Below are positions 25,566-34,819 of a stretch of 64,000 bases of DNA, piece after piece (the stretch's first letter is position 1; each line of letters begins with the position of its first letter). The notes below the pieces were generated by a model, which saw only the letters and a list, made by a program, of their open reading frames with translations, was not told the origin of the DNA and made no database searches. Both the position numbers and the translations under genes were made by a program. Source of the DNA: Tunturiibacter gelidiferens (GTDB lineage Bacteria; Acidobacteriota; Terriglobia; Terriglobales; Acidobacteriaceae); assembly GCF_013410115.1 (NCBI RefSeq), contig NZ_JACCCV010000001.1:1054001-1118000 (forward strand), given 5' to 3'.

Positions 25566-26213
25566 ATGATTAAGCTGGCTAAAATCCCAAACCTTACAGA
25601 GCTCACCTACCGGAGCATTAAGCAGAGCGTGCTGAATGGGACTTTAGGCGAACTGTCCAGGCTCACCGAAGAGTCCCTTGCCACTCAACTCGGAATCAGC
25701 AAGTCCCCGGTCCGCGAAGCGCTCAATCGATTGGAAGCAGAGGGGCTAGTTCGCATTGAAGCCCGCCGCGGGGCCTACGTCCGCCAGTTCTCAGCAAAAG
25801 AGATCCGGGATCTCTACGAGCTCCGCGAGGTTCTCGAGGTCCATGCGATCGATGCAGCGACCATCACTCCGAAGTTGCTTAGCGATCTGTCAAACAGCAT
25901 CAACCGCACCAAAAAGTTTCTCAAGAACGGCAACAAGCTCGAACATATCGAAGAAGACATGCGGTTTCACGGCCTGATCACCGCAGCCACCGGTAACCAG
26001 GAGCTCTGCCACGTCCTCGAAAACGTGCAACAAAAAGCTCTTCTCTGCCGTTCCAAATCATATGAACTCTCAGCCACCACCGCGCCCGTAGCTCATACGA
26101 AGATCTACCAGGCCCTGAAAAAAGACTCCAAACGCGAGGCGCGACTTGCCATGCGGGACCATATCGTCTTCGTTCGCGAGCGCTTGCTCGCTACCTTCAA
26201 GACGCCGGACTGA
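25566..26213 (+). CDS. GntR-family regulator, FadR/FCD type
   Basis: A 215-aa repressor-type protein. The N-terminal winged helix contains LTEESLATQLGISKSPVREALNRLEAEGLVRIEARRGAYV, the standard GntR recognition block. The C-terminal FCD domain contains DLYELREVLEVHAIDAA and metal-binding histidines in MRFHGLITAATGNQEL and THTKIYQAL-like segments. FCD members usually sense small organic acids. No Shine-Dalgarno is visible; TAGAAT lies 16 bases before the ATG. Candidate targets are the nearby pyrimidine cluster, the acylase, or the receptor downstream, but I found no repeated operator that ties it to any of them. Confidence 0.88.
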   Translation: MIKLAKIPNLTELTYRSIKQSVLNGTLGELSRLTEESLATQLGISKSPVREALNRLEAEGLVRIEARRGAYVRQFSAKEIRDLYELREVLEVHAIDAATITPKLLSDLSNSINRTKKFLKNGNKLEHIEEDMRFHGLITAATGNQELCHVLENVQQKALLCRSKSYELSATTAPVAHTKIYQALKKDSKREARLAMRDHIVFVRERLLATFKTPD

Positions 26214-26344
26214 GCTTCCACTGCACAGCGTCACAGAAACTCCTCTTCAGCGCACGCGATCTGCGACCAGCTCTCAGGCGAAACGATCCTGAGACAAGCG
26301 ATGAGCCTCCCGGAACTTCGACGTTGTTCTAAAAATCCAACAAC

Positions 26345-26355
26345 TCAAACGTTCA
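26345..26355. promoter_or_regulatory. LacI-type half-conserved operator, TCAAACGTTCA
   Basis: An imperfect palindrome around the central CG. It shares ACTCAAACGTT with the perfect palindrome at 30651-30661 upstream of the second receptor. LacI-family repressors generally bind CG-centred sites of this kind. It lies about 510 bases before the receptor start, so its effect is uncertain. Confidence 0.3.
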
Positions 26356-26555
26356 CAGCGACGACAAGTCCCCCTGTTTCTGTCCACTCGTTCCCAATTC
26401 TTTTCCTGAAACCGTGATTTAAACACCAGCTTCTTGGATCTCCCCTTCTTCACTAAGTCACTGATTCGAAAACCGCGCTGCGCGAATCTCCGCTGCCCAT
26501 CGGCGTTTGAGGAGACACCGGCGACACATGCGCTGAATTTTCTCCTTGCATGTCA

Positions 26556-26576
26556 GTACAGTTGTCTATACTATTT
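26556..26576. promoter_or_regulatory. Candidate NagR-like GntR operator upstream of TonB receptor 1
   Basis: Core AGTTGTCTATAC, identical over 12 bases to the site upstream of the gntR gene at 51867-51887, and matching about two thirds of the palindrome at 49632-49652. It lies about 285 bases before the receptor start. It is the only copy found outside the amino-sugar locus. Confidence 0.5.
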
Positions 26577-26860
26577 GGCCTTCAAAAGAACTGATGATTT
26601 TTCGGTCTCAGAAGCGACCCCGAAAGTTCTGTTTTCTGGGTATTTCGGAAGGTTTTTAGGACACAGTTTCATCCGAGGATGTTTACAACACAAGACGCGA
26701 AGGATCTGAATTCGCTGCAAGAAGCCACACACTGCAGTGACTCAACCCTAAGGCGCAAACACCAGACAGAAATCTAAGCGACAGTCAAAGTCGCTCGAAC
26801 AAGAACGTTCCACGAAGTTCGCAACACTCTTTGAGAAAGAAATGGAATTGGAGGCCACCA

Positions 26861-29800
26861 ATGAGAGCACGCATCGCATTATTTAGTTTCTTCACGTTTC
26901 TGGTTTGTTCCTTCGCGCACGGGCAGGACATCAGCGCTAAGATCACCGGAACCGTAACCGACGCCTCAGGCGCCGTTATTGCCGGCGCTACCGTCACCGC
27001 TCGTGAAAGCTCTCGTGGCACTGTCTATCCCACCAAAACCAACGCCGCCGGTGTCTACTACCTGTCTCCTCTGCCTGTTGGGCAGTACGTGCTCAAGGTG
27101 GCAGCTCCCGGCTTCTCCTCCTCAGAGCACCAGGCCATCTCTCTCGACATAGCCCAGACAGCTCGCATCGACGTCGCATTGACCGTCGGTCAGGCCTCGC
27201 AGACCGTCGAAGTCTCCAGTGCGCCGCCTCTGCTGCAGACCGATGACAGCTACCTTGGAACTGTTCTCGATGCGCGTGCCAACGTCACTCTGCCGCTCGC
27301 AACTCGCAACTACAACCAGCTCACCCTCCTTTCTCCCGGCGCCGTCAGCCTCAATCCTGGCTCCTTCACCGGCTCTCAGGCCAGCTTCCAGGTCGGCCGT
27401 CCCTACATCAACGGCAACCGCGAGCAGACCAACAACTACATCCTCGACGGCATGGACAACAACCAGATCGACAACAACGATGTAGCCTTTTCGCCCAGTG
27501 TCGACGCCATCCAGGAGTTCAACCTCATCTCCCAGAACGCGCCCTCGTCCTACGGCAACTACCTCGGCGGAATCATCAACGTCACCCTCAAGTCCGGAAC
27601 CAACCAGTTCCACGGCGACGTCTTCGAGTTCATCCGCAACGACGCCCTCAACGCCAACACCTGGAAAAACGGCCTCACCAAAGGACAGCCGTATATTCCG
27701 GGCACCAACAACCCCGACGGAACTGGCCTGAAGCCGATCCTCCGCTGGAACGAGTTTGGCGGATCGGTGGGCGGTCCCATCATCAAAGACAAGCTCTTCT
27801 TCTTCGTGGATTACCAGGGCTCGCGTTTTGACCAGCCGGCGACCTCCGTGCCGTACACCGTATTCACCGCTGCAGAACGTCAGGGTAACTTCGCCAGCAT
27901 CTGTTCCGCGGGCTTCAACGCATCAGGCATCTGCAACAACCTCACCCAGCAACTCTACAATCCGTATTCATCGCCAACGCCCGGCGGCCGTACCCCATTC
28001 CTCTACAACAAGATCAACATTCCGCTCAGCTCCGCCGCTTCGAAGATTCTCAACTCGAATCTCTATCCCGCACCCATCAACGATCTGACCACAGGCAACC
28101 AGGTCAACGTGACGCACTCCTTCACAAACAGCGATCAAGGCGATCTTAAAATCGACTGGATTGCTAGCCAGAAGGATCATGTCTACGCCCGCTACTCGCA
28201 GCAGCACATTACCAACCCAACCACCAACAGCCAGCTGCTCACCGGCGACTCCGACAACGAGTTCCCACTCTATAACGGTGTCATCGACTACACCCACACC
28301 TTCAACCCGTCCCTCCTCAACAATGCCCGTATCGGGACCAGCTACTTTCCAGTGACCGAAGGCTACACCAATCCCACCGGACAGAACCTTCCCTCCACCT
28401 TCGGCATCGCAGGAGCCGCACCGAATCAAACCTTCCTGCCCCTGCAGATGTTCTCAGGTGCCAGCTACGGCCCGATGTTCGGCAACAACAATCTCGTCTC
28501 GCAGTTCCATGACACCGTCGTTCAGGCGGAAGACACCGTCACCATCATTCGCGGCAAGCACACCGTCAACGTCGGATTCGAGTTCTACAACTACCGCACC
28601 AATGTTCTCTACGTTGGCAACTCAGGTCTGGCCGGTGAGTTCATCTACAACGGCTCGTTCACCAGCAATCCCTCAGTCGTCATCCCACCCTCTGGCCCAG
28701 GCGGAGCCTCCTCGACCCCAACCGGCTGGGCAGAAGCCGACTTTCTCCTCGGCCTGCCCCAAAACGTTGGACTCGGCTCGGGCGGTGGTCGCAGTCTGCG
28801 CAACAGTCTTTATTCCGGATTCGTTCAAGATGATTGGCACGCGCTCCCGAACCTGACCTTGAACCTCGGCCTCCGCTATGAAGTCGTTACCCCGCGCGCT
28901 GAAGCCCACAATCAGGCAACCAACTACGGCCTCTTCACCGGAGAAGTCCAGATTGCAGGACTGAACGGCAACTCCAAAGCCCTCTACAACCAATACAACG
29001 GCCCCACCAACTTCCAGCCGCGCCTCGGCTTCTCCTGGCAGCCAGGCGGAGATAAATCCATGGTCGTCCGCGGCGCCTACGGTATCTCGAACTTCACCGA
29101 GAGCACCGGCACCGGCAACCTCCTCATCCAGAACCCGCCCTTTGCCATCCCCCTCAACGTCACCTACGCGGGTGGCACCCAGGCCCTCCCCACCACTACC
29201 CTCGACGAAGGCTTCTCCAGCTTCCCAGCATCCGGATGCACCGAAGCCGCTGCCCTCGCGCAGTCACCGCTCTGCTTCTCAGGCTCTGGCATCCACGCCT
29301 TCAATCCCAACGAAATCCGCCCCGCCGTCTCGCAGCAATACAACCTCACCGTCCAGCGTCAGATCGGCAACTCCTCCACCTTCTCCATCGGCTACGTTGG
29401 CCAGAAGACCGACCACCTCATGACCATCGCCCTCATCAACCAGAAGGTTCTTGAGGCCGACGGCACCATCGCACCCAGCCCCTACCTCAACCCCACCCTG
29501 CAGGGACTGATCGGCCAGGCGCGTCTCACCGCCTCCACCGGTTACTCCAACTACAACGCCCTCCAAGCCAGCTTCCAGCAGCGCCTCAACCACGGCCTCG
29601 AACTCCAGGGCAACTACACCTTCTCCAAGTGCCTCGGAAACTCTTCAGGCTTCTACGCGCAATACGGCGACACCAACGCCAGCCTCACCCAGGCCGGCAA
29701 CAACCACTTCTTCTTCCAGAACACCTACAATCCCGCAGCCGACTACGGTCGATGCGACCAGAACGTAACCAACTCCTTCAACGGCTTCGTCACCTATGAC

Positions 29801-30313
29801 CTTCCCTTCGGCCGAGGCCGTACCTTCGGCTCAAACATCAACCGCGCAGCAGATCTCGTCGCCGGCGGCTGGCAAGTAAACTCCATCCTGCAGTTCCACA
29901 CCGGCTTCCCCATCACTGCACAGGCCTCCGACAACTCCGGCACGACCTCCGGCTTCCCCCGCGCCAATTGCACCGGGCAGCCGATCGAAACCCCGAAGAA
30001 GAAGTCCACCATCCCCGGCAGCCCCGGATACGTCTGGTTCGACTCCTCCTCCGTCTCTCAACCCACCAGCGGCTTCGGCGACTGTCAGGTTGGTAGCTTC
30101 ACCGGCCCCGGCCTCCAGGCGATCGACTTCAGTGTCTCTAAAACCTTCCACATCGTCGAAAGTCAGAGCCTGCAATTCCGCGCCGAAGCCATCAACGCAC
30201 TCAACCACCCCATCCTGGTCGCGCCGAATTCAAGCATCGGCACCACCTTCGGTCTCGTCAACAACGCCCAGGGCGAGCGCAACCTTCAATTCGCCTTGAA
30301 GTACATGTTCTAA
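26861..30313 (+). CDS. Oar-like TonB-dependent receptor 1
   Basis: A 1150-aa outer-membrane protein. The ATG at 26861 follows GGAGG at 7 nt. Residues 1-22 are a signal peptide (ending FAHGQ), and residues about 25-105 are a carboxypeptidase-regulatory-like beta domain (KITGTVTDASGAVIAGATVTARE). The plug domain follows, with RNYNQLTLLSPGAV, YILDGMDNNQIDNNDVAFSP split by loops, and NVTLKSGTNQFHGDVFEFIRND. The remainder is a large beta-barrel ending in the outer-membrane C-terminal phenylalanine (LKYMF). Family knowledge: such receptors in Acidobacteriota are linked to uptake of oligosaccharides and other large nutrients. A GntR-type site upstream links it to amino-sugar or chitin use; this is inference. 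Confidence 0.9.
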   Translation: MRARIALFSFFTFLVCSFAHGQDISAKITGTVTDASGAVIAGATVTARESSRGTVYPTKTNAAGVYYLSPLPVGQYVLKVAAPGFSSSEHQAISLDIAQTARIDVALTVGQASQTVEVSSAPPLLQTDDSYLGTVLDARANVTLPLATRNYNQLTLLSPGAVSLNPGSFTGSQASFQVGRPYINGNREQTNNYILDGMDNNQIDNNDVAFSPSVDAIQEFNLISQNAPSSYGNYLGGIINVTLKSGTNQFHGDVFEFIRNDALNANTWKNGLTKGQPYIPGTNNPDGTGLKPILRWNEFGGSVGGPIIKDKLFFFVDYQGSRFDQPATSVPYTVFTAAERQGNFASICSAGFNASGICNNLTQQLYNPYSSPTPGGRTPFLYNKINIPLSSAASKILNSNLYPAPINDLTTGNQVNVTHSFTNSDQGDLKIDWIASQKDHVYARYSQQHITNPTTNSQLLTGDSDNEFPLYNGVIDYTHTFNPSLLNNARIGTSYFPVTEGYTNPTGQNLPSTFGIAGAAPNQTFLPLQMFSGASYGPMFGNNNLVSQFHDTVVQAEDTVTIIRGKHTVNVGFEFYNYRTNVLYVGNSGLAGEFIYNGSFTSNPSVVIPPSGPGGASSTPTGWAEADFLLGLPQNVGLGSGGGRSLRNSLYSGFVQDDWHALPNLTLNLGLRYEVVTPRAEAHNQATNYGLFTGEVQIAGLNGNSKALYNQYNGPTNFQPRLGFSWQPGGDKSMVVRGAYGISNFTESTGTGNLLIQNPPFAIPLNVTYAGGTQALPTTTLDEGFSSFPASGCTEAAALAQSPLCFSGSGIHAFNPNEIRPAVSQQYNLTVQRQIGNSSTFSIGYVGQKTDHLMTIALINQKVLEADGTIAPSPYLNPTLQGLIGQARLTASTGYSNYNALQASFQQRLNHGLELQGNYTFSKCLGNSSGFYAQYGDTNASLTQAGNNHFFFQNTYNPAADYGRCDQNVTNSFNGFVTYDLPFGRGRTFGSNINRAADLVAGGWQVNSILQFHTGFPITAQASDNSGTTSGFPRANCTGQPIETPKKKSTIPGSPGYVWFDSSSVSQPTSGFGDCQVGSFTGPGLQAIDFSVSKTFHIVESQSLQFRAEAINALNHPILVAPNSSIGTTFGLVNNAQGERNLQFALKYMF

Positions 30314-30334
30314 CCCTCATTTCAAATTTCCCTT

Positions 30335-30377
30335 GGGGGAGAGCGCATCAGTACTCTGCGCTCTCCCCTCCTTTTTT
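30335..30377 (+). terminator. Rho-independent terminator of TonB receptor 1
   Basis: A 12-bp perfect stem GGGGAGAGCGCA / TGCGCTCTCCCC with a 9-nt loop, followed by TCCTTTTTT, starting about 20 bases after the stop codon. Confidence 0.92.
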
Positions 30378-30652
30378 AAGGAGTAACCAGCGAGAGTCCG
30401 GCAAAACTCCGAAACGTCCGACCACTCGCCCTCGAAATCCGACGTGTGCCCGAGGCCGCGCCCCGCAAAGAGCCCGTCAAGCCCCGCGTTGATCGAATGA
30501 TCCTCACCGGCAGAGAAACTGGTAAGACCAGTAACGGTGAAGAGTCTCGTCAGCCTCTACAGAGTCACCCCGAGACCAAAAACTTTCTTGACAAGCAATA
30601 GTCTGATCCAGCAGAATCCTCAGCCGGGGAAGATTGACGACATTTCCCCTAC

Positions 30653-30664
30653 TCAAACGTTTGA
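30653..30664. promoter_or_regulatory. Perfect palindrome TCAAACGTTTGA, LacI-type operator candidate
   Basis: A 12-bp perfect dyad about 180 bases before the second receptor start. A related site, TTAAACGTTTTA, is at 30802-30813, about 30 bases before the start, and a variant lies upstream of receptor 1. CG-centred palindromes of this type are typical LacI-family operators; no LacI gene is in the window. Confidence 0.45.
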
Positions 30665-30842
30665 AGTAAATGCAGGACGAGCAACATTTGCCCGGATACG
30701 GCGACTTCCATCAAACAAAAACCGTAAGCGAAGCATTTTCATTGTGTTGAAGCAGTCTCAAGAGAACTCTGCCAACACAAGCAGCAGAACGTTAGATCGA
30801 CTTAAACGTTTTACAAACCCAAGAACCGAAGGGCAGGACAAC

Positions 30843-33800
30843 ATGATCTACGATTCAACCACCCAGATGACCCGCCTAGGCCAGTGCGGACGCAGACTAT
30901 CTCGGGGATGGAGCAAGCCGGCATATCTTCTGGCACTCCTGGTCCTCTTCACCTCAGCAGCCTTCGCGCAGCTGACCACCGCCGACATCCTCGGAACCAT
31001 CACCGATGCCACAGGCGCCGTCGTTCCCAACGCCACCGTCGTCCTCACCAATACCGGGACGAACGAGAAGCGCACCACCACCTCCAACAGCTCTGGCGAC
31101 TACAGCTTCAACATCCTTCCGGTCGGCCACTACTCCATCTCCGTCAAAGCCACCGGCTTCGAGGCGGCGATTACCAAGGATCTCTCTGTAGAAGCTGGTG
31201 ACCGCGCCCGCAACGATGTCCATCTCCAGCTCGGCGCAGAATCAACCGTCGTCGAAGTCACCGCCAGCACTCCGCTCCTCCAGGCCGACAGCGCGACCGT
31301 CAGCTCCACCGTGACTGCAAAAGCCGTGCAGGATCTTCCCCTCAACGGACGTAACTTCGTTCAGCTCGTGGGCCTCGTCCCTGGCGCCAACGAGGGAGCA
31401 GGCAACGGCCTCTCGAGCGGTGGCCGTCCCGACGATCGTCGTACCAATGCAGCCGGTCTCTCCGTCAACGGACAGGATGACACCCTCAACAACTGGGTAG
31501 TCGACGGCATCGACGACAACGAACGCATCATCGGCACCATCGGCATCAAGCCGAACGTCGAAGGTATTCAGGAAATCACGATCCAGACCAACAGCTACGC
31601 TCCGGAAGCTGGACGTACTGCCGGCGGAGTCATCAACCTCGTCACCCGCTCTGGAACGAACGCCTTCCATGGTTCGGTCTACGAGTACTTCCGCAACGAC
31701 ATCTTTGACGCCCGCAACGTCTTCGCATCCACCGGAAAGAAACCCGAGCTCCGTCAGAATCAGTACGGCGTCAGCATCGGCGGACCGATCTTCCGAGACA
31801 GAACCTTCTTCTACTTTGACTGGGAAGGCCTCCGGAACGTCGCGGGCGTTACCTATACCGGTACCGTACCGACTCAGTCTGAATACAACAACGTCAACAG
31901 CATTAACGGTGGATCGCCAGAGGCATTTTTTAGCACGGCTAACGGTACCGCCCAGGCGCATGCGGGACTAATCCCAGCCACCGGTGGACCGGTACCCATC
32001 AACCCGATCGCACTGAACTATCTGAAGCTGTTCCCGGCACCTACCAACAGCAATCTCTCGAACAACTACATCATCAGCCCGAGTAAGACCCAGGACTACA
32101 ACCTCTATGACGCTCGCATAGACCACAGGTTCAACGATAAAAACGTGCTGTTTGGCCGCTGGTCCTACAACAAAGTCACTAGCTTTACGCCCCCCAACTT
32201 CGGCACTGTAAACGGTGTCCAGGTTTCGGGTGGAAGGTACAACTTTGACGGTCCCGCATCCGACTTCGCAACACAGTTTGCATTCGGCTTCACGCACATC
32301 TTCACACCAGCTCTCTTGCTCGATCTCCGCGCAGGCTACACTCGCATCAACAACCTCTCTCTTCCACTCAACTACGGCATCGGGATCGACCAAAAAGTCG
32401 GCTTCCCGGCCAGCCAGACCAACTTCAGCCCGTTTGCTGACTCCTTGACCCCGGTCTCAATCGGACCCTTCGGTGATATCGGCGACGGCGCTTACGTTCC
32501 TCTGCAGGACATCGACAACACCTTCCAATACTCCGGTACCGTTAGCTGGACCCTGGGCAACCACAACATCAAGGCAGGCCTCGGTCTCATCCGCCGGCAG
32601 GCTCGTAACGTGCAAAGTGCCTCCGCGGTCGGAGCTTATGGCTTCAATCTGACCACAGACAGCAACGGCGATCAGCTGACCCAGCAGAACAACCAGATTG
32701 CTTCTACTCTGCTCGGCGCCTTCAACAACCAAACCCGCAACTTCAATATCAACTCTCCTGACTACCGCAGCTGGGAGCCAAGTGGCTTCGTGCAGGATAG
32801 CTGGAAGATCAACCCCAAGGTGACCATCGTCTACGGCCTCCGCTACGACGTCTTCACACCATTCACCGAAGCTCACAACCACATCTCAAACTATGACTTC
32901 CTCGATGCGCTCTCCAACCCGGCGGCAGCTACCTCGTCTGCGTTGAAGATCGCCAATGTGAATGGAGTCAACTCACAGGTCAACATTCCTACCGATCACG
33001 GCGATGTTGCGCCACGCGTTGGCTTCTCCGCATCGCTCACCCCCCAAACCGTTCTCCGTGGTGGTTACGGGCTCAGTTACTTCCCCGGGAACTACACCTC
33101 CAACGCCGACCTGAAGAACGTTCCGTTCACCTCCATCTTCAGCCCGGCTTGCCAATCCACTCTCGCGGTTAATATCGAAACCTATGTAAACAACGGCACA
33201 CTCCCTCCAGGCCAGAACCCGGACTGCGCAGGCGGTCCTTTCAATACAAACTCGAACTTTAGCCAGGGAATCGTTGGTCCGTCTGCTCCGAGTCCAGCGC
33301 AGCTCGCAAACCTGAGCCTCATCCCCGGTCTTTCGTTCGTCGCGGAAGCACCGCACTTCAAAAACGCCATGATCCAGCAGTACAACCTGCAAATAGAGCA
33401 ACAGTTCGGCTCCAACGTCTTCACCATCGGCTACGTCGGCAACATCGGTCAGCATCTGCCCGAATCGATTAACAACATCAACCAGCCGCTGCCCTTCAAC
33501 CCCATCACCAACGCCGCTGGCGCTGCTCGTCCGCTGGATGCAGCCTTCATTGCAGCCAATCCAAACAAGCCGACCAGCTCGAATTTGGGCGGCGTCAGCT
33601 ACATCAACAGCGGCGGTATCTCCAACTACAACGCTTTGCAGACCTCCTACCAGCGCCGCTTTACCAAGGGTCTGGCATTTGATGCGAACTACACTTGGGG
33701 CAAAGCTCTGAGCGACATCACTGGCTTCTCCCAACAGGGCAGCAACCAGGGTTGGAGCAACGCGGATCCGTTCAATATCCGTGCAACTGAATACGGCATC

Positions 33801-34415
33801 GCGGAGACCGATATTCAAAACCGCTTCGCTCTCGGTCTGAACTACGAACTCCAGTACGGCAAGCAGTTCACCGGCGCCAAGAAACTCGCCTTCAGCGGAT
33901 GGTCCTTCAATACCATCACCGTCTGGCAGAGCGGAAAACCCTTCACCATCACCAGCACTGGCAGCGGAGCAGATAACCCTGCTGGCGACGACCCTCTACA
34001 TCCCGCCAAACGATTCGGCTTCAACAACCGCGCCGTTCCCCAAAACAGCGGAGGCAACGACCGCCCCAGCCAGATCGGAGATGCTCGTGGATCGAGGGCG
34101 ATTCAGCACTTCTTCAACACTGCGGCCTTCGTTCCTCAACCCCTCGGAACCATTGGAAACGTTCAGCGCAACTCGCTGTTCGGGCCCACCTTCCGCCACG
34201 TAGACCTATCCGTGTTCAAGACGTTCGCCATTACCGAGCGGTTCGGACTTCAGTTCCGCGCGGAGAGCTACAACATCTCGAACACGCCCAACTTCTACCT
34301 GGGCAATGGCCAACCAGGCGATCAATTCGGCAACCCCGGCTTCGGAAGCATATCGCAGGCCGACCCGAACTACACCCCGCGCCAGTATCAGTTTGCCCTC
34401 AAGGTGCTGTTCTAA
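30843..34415 (+). CDS. Oar-like TonB-dependent receptor 2
   Basis: An 1190-aa outer-membrane receptor. The ATG at 30843 is chosen because it gives a signal peptide (about residues 20-42, SKPAYLLALLVLFTSAAFAQ); the frame is open 102 codons further upstream but that part is not protein-like and contains the operator palindromes. Residues about 45-125 are a regulatory-like beta domain (ILGTITDATGAVVPNATVVLTN). The plug contains DLPLNGRNFVQLVGLVPGA and INLVTRSGTNAFHGSVYEYFRND. The barrel ends in LKVLF. It shares the family layout of receptor 1 but is clearly diverged, not a recent tandem copy. Substrate unknown; the beta-glucosidase gene downstream suggests a glycoside. Confidence 0.9.
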   Translation: MIYDSTTQMTRLGQCGRRLSRGWSKPAYLLALLVLFTSAAFAQLTTADILGTITDATGAVVPNATVVLTNTGTNEKRTTTSNSSGDYSFNILPVGHYSISVKATGFEAAITKDLSVEAGDRARNDVHLQLGAESTVVEVTASTPLLQADSATVSSTVTAKAVQDLPLNGRNFVQLVGLVPGANEGAGNGLSSGGRPDDRRTNAAGLSVNGQDDTLNNWVVDGIDDNERIIGTIGIKPNVEGIQEITIQTNSYAPEAGRTAGGVINLVTRSGTNAFHGSVYEYFRNDIFDARNVFASTGKKPELRQNQYGVSIGGPIFRDRTFFYFDWEGLRNVAGVTYTGTVPTQSEYNNVNSINGGSPEAFFSTANGTAQAHAGLIPATGGPVPINPIALNYLKLFPAPTNSNLSNNYIISPSKTQDYNLYDARIDHRFNDKNVLFGRWSYNKVTSFTPPNFGTVNGVQVSGGRYNFDGPASDFATQFAFGFTHIFTPALLLDLRAGYTRINNLSLPLNYGIGIDQKVGFPASQTNFSPFADSLTPVSIGPFGDIGDGAYVPLQDIDNTFQYSGTVSWTLGNHNIKAGLGLIRRQARNVQSASAVGAYGFNLTTDSNGDQLTQQNNQIASTLLGAFNNQTRNFNINSPDYRSWEPSGFVQDSWKINPKVTIVYGLRYDVFTPFTEAHNHISNYDFLDALSNPAAATSSALKIANVNGVNSQVNIPTDHGDVAPRVGFSASLTPQTVLRGGYGLSYFPGNYTSNADLKNVPFTSIFSPACQSTLAVNIETYVNNGTLPPGQNPDCAGGPFNTNSNFSQGIVGPSAPSPAQLANLSLIPGLSFVAEAPHFKNAMIQQYNLQIEQQFGSNVFTIGYVGNIGQHLPESINNINQPLPFNPITNAAGAARPLDAAFIAANPNKPTSSNLGGVSYINSGGISNYNALQTSYQRRFTKGLAFDANYTWGKALSDITGFSQQGSNQGWSNADPFNIRATEYGIAETDIQNRFALGLNYELQYGKQFTGAKKLAFSGWSFNTITVWQSGKPFTITSTGSGADNPAGDDPLHPAKRFGFNNRAVPQNSGGNDRPSQIGDARGSRAIQHFFNTAAFVPQPLGTIGNVQRNSLFGPTFRHVDLSVFKTFAITERFGLQFRAESYNISNTPNFYLGNGQPGDQFGNPGFGSISQADPNYTPRQYQFALKVLF

Positions 34416-34435
34416 CCCGAACGCGACACAACCAG

Positions 34436-34478
34436 CCCGTCGGCGAAGAGAAACCCTCTTCGCCGACGGGTACTTTTT
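34436..34478 (+). terminator. Rho-independent terminator of TonB receptor 2
   Basis: A 15-bp perfect stem CCCGTCGGCGAAGAG / CTCTTCGCCGACGGG with a short AAACC-type loop, followed by TACTTTTT, about 20 bases after the stop codon. Confidence 0.93.
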
Positions 34479-34547
34479 GCTCCGAGTCTCAGCTCAGGCT
34501 GTTGGGATAGGACCAGAGACGCATTCACAGCCACTCCCTCAGAAGTC

Positions 34548-34580
34548 GTCATCCTGAACGAAGTGAAGGATCCCTGTATT
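34548..34580. repeat. GTCATCCTGAACGAAGTGAA-type dispersed repeat
   Basis: A short imperfect element reading GTCATCCTGAACGAAGTGAA then GGATCC. A related but diverged element occurs at 40334-40376 (GTCATTCCGCACCCTGAGCG). From memory such words are frequent between genes in this bacterial group; copy number is not checked. Confidence 0.45.
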
Positions 34581-34649
34581 TCCGTTCGCTCCGGCGCACT
34601 TCACAAAAATAAATCTCAAAAACCTGTCACATTTTTCGCCCCTCAAAAC

Positions 34650-34745
34650 CCACCATCTCAAACACCACGTTTACCACCCATCTCACCACGACTTCACCAT
34701 CAAATCACCACGTCTCCGACTAGGTTTCCCCCCAAAACCCTTCTA
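34650..34745. repeat. ACCAC-rich dispersed intergenic repeat, copy 2
   Basis: Homologous to 290-386: the same order of TTTACCAC, CACCACGA, ACCATCAAA, CACCACGT and a run of T then C bases. It lies in the leader of the beta-glucosidase gene. Confidence 0.55.
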
Positions 34746-34819
34746 AATTTGAGTTTTCCCATTCCCCATTTTTTTCGAGCACTTCGTCCCCATAACAACC
34801 CGCACGGAGACTACCTGAC

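Larger units (their letters stand above)
26214..26860. other. Long leader/intergenic region before TonB receptor 1
   Basis: About 650 bases without a gene. It contains a TCAAACGTTCA site (26345-26355), resembling the palindrome upstream of the second receptor, and a GntR-type operator candidate (26556-26576). A 91-aa open frame at 26434-26709 overlaps the operator and lacks a good ribosome binding site. The receptor start is set by GGAGG at about 26849. Confidence 0.45.

Noticed and set aside
26434..26709. 91-aa open frame before TonB receptor 1
   Set aside because: No Shine-Dalgarno, no coding character, and it spans the operator candidate in a regulatory region.
30537..30842. 102-codon upstream extension of TonB receptor 2
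   Set aside because: It contains the operator palindromes and puts the signal peptide internally; the ATG at 30843 gives a normal exported receptor.
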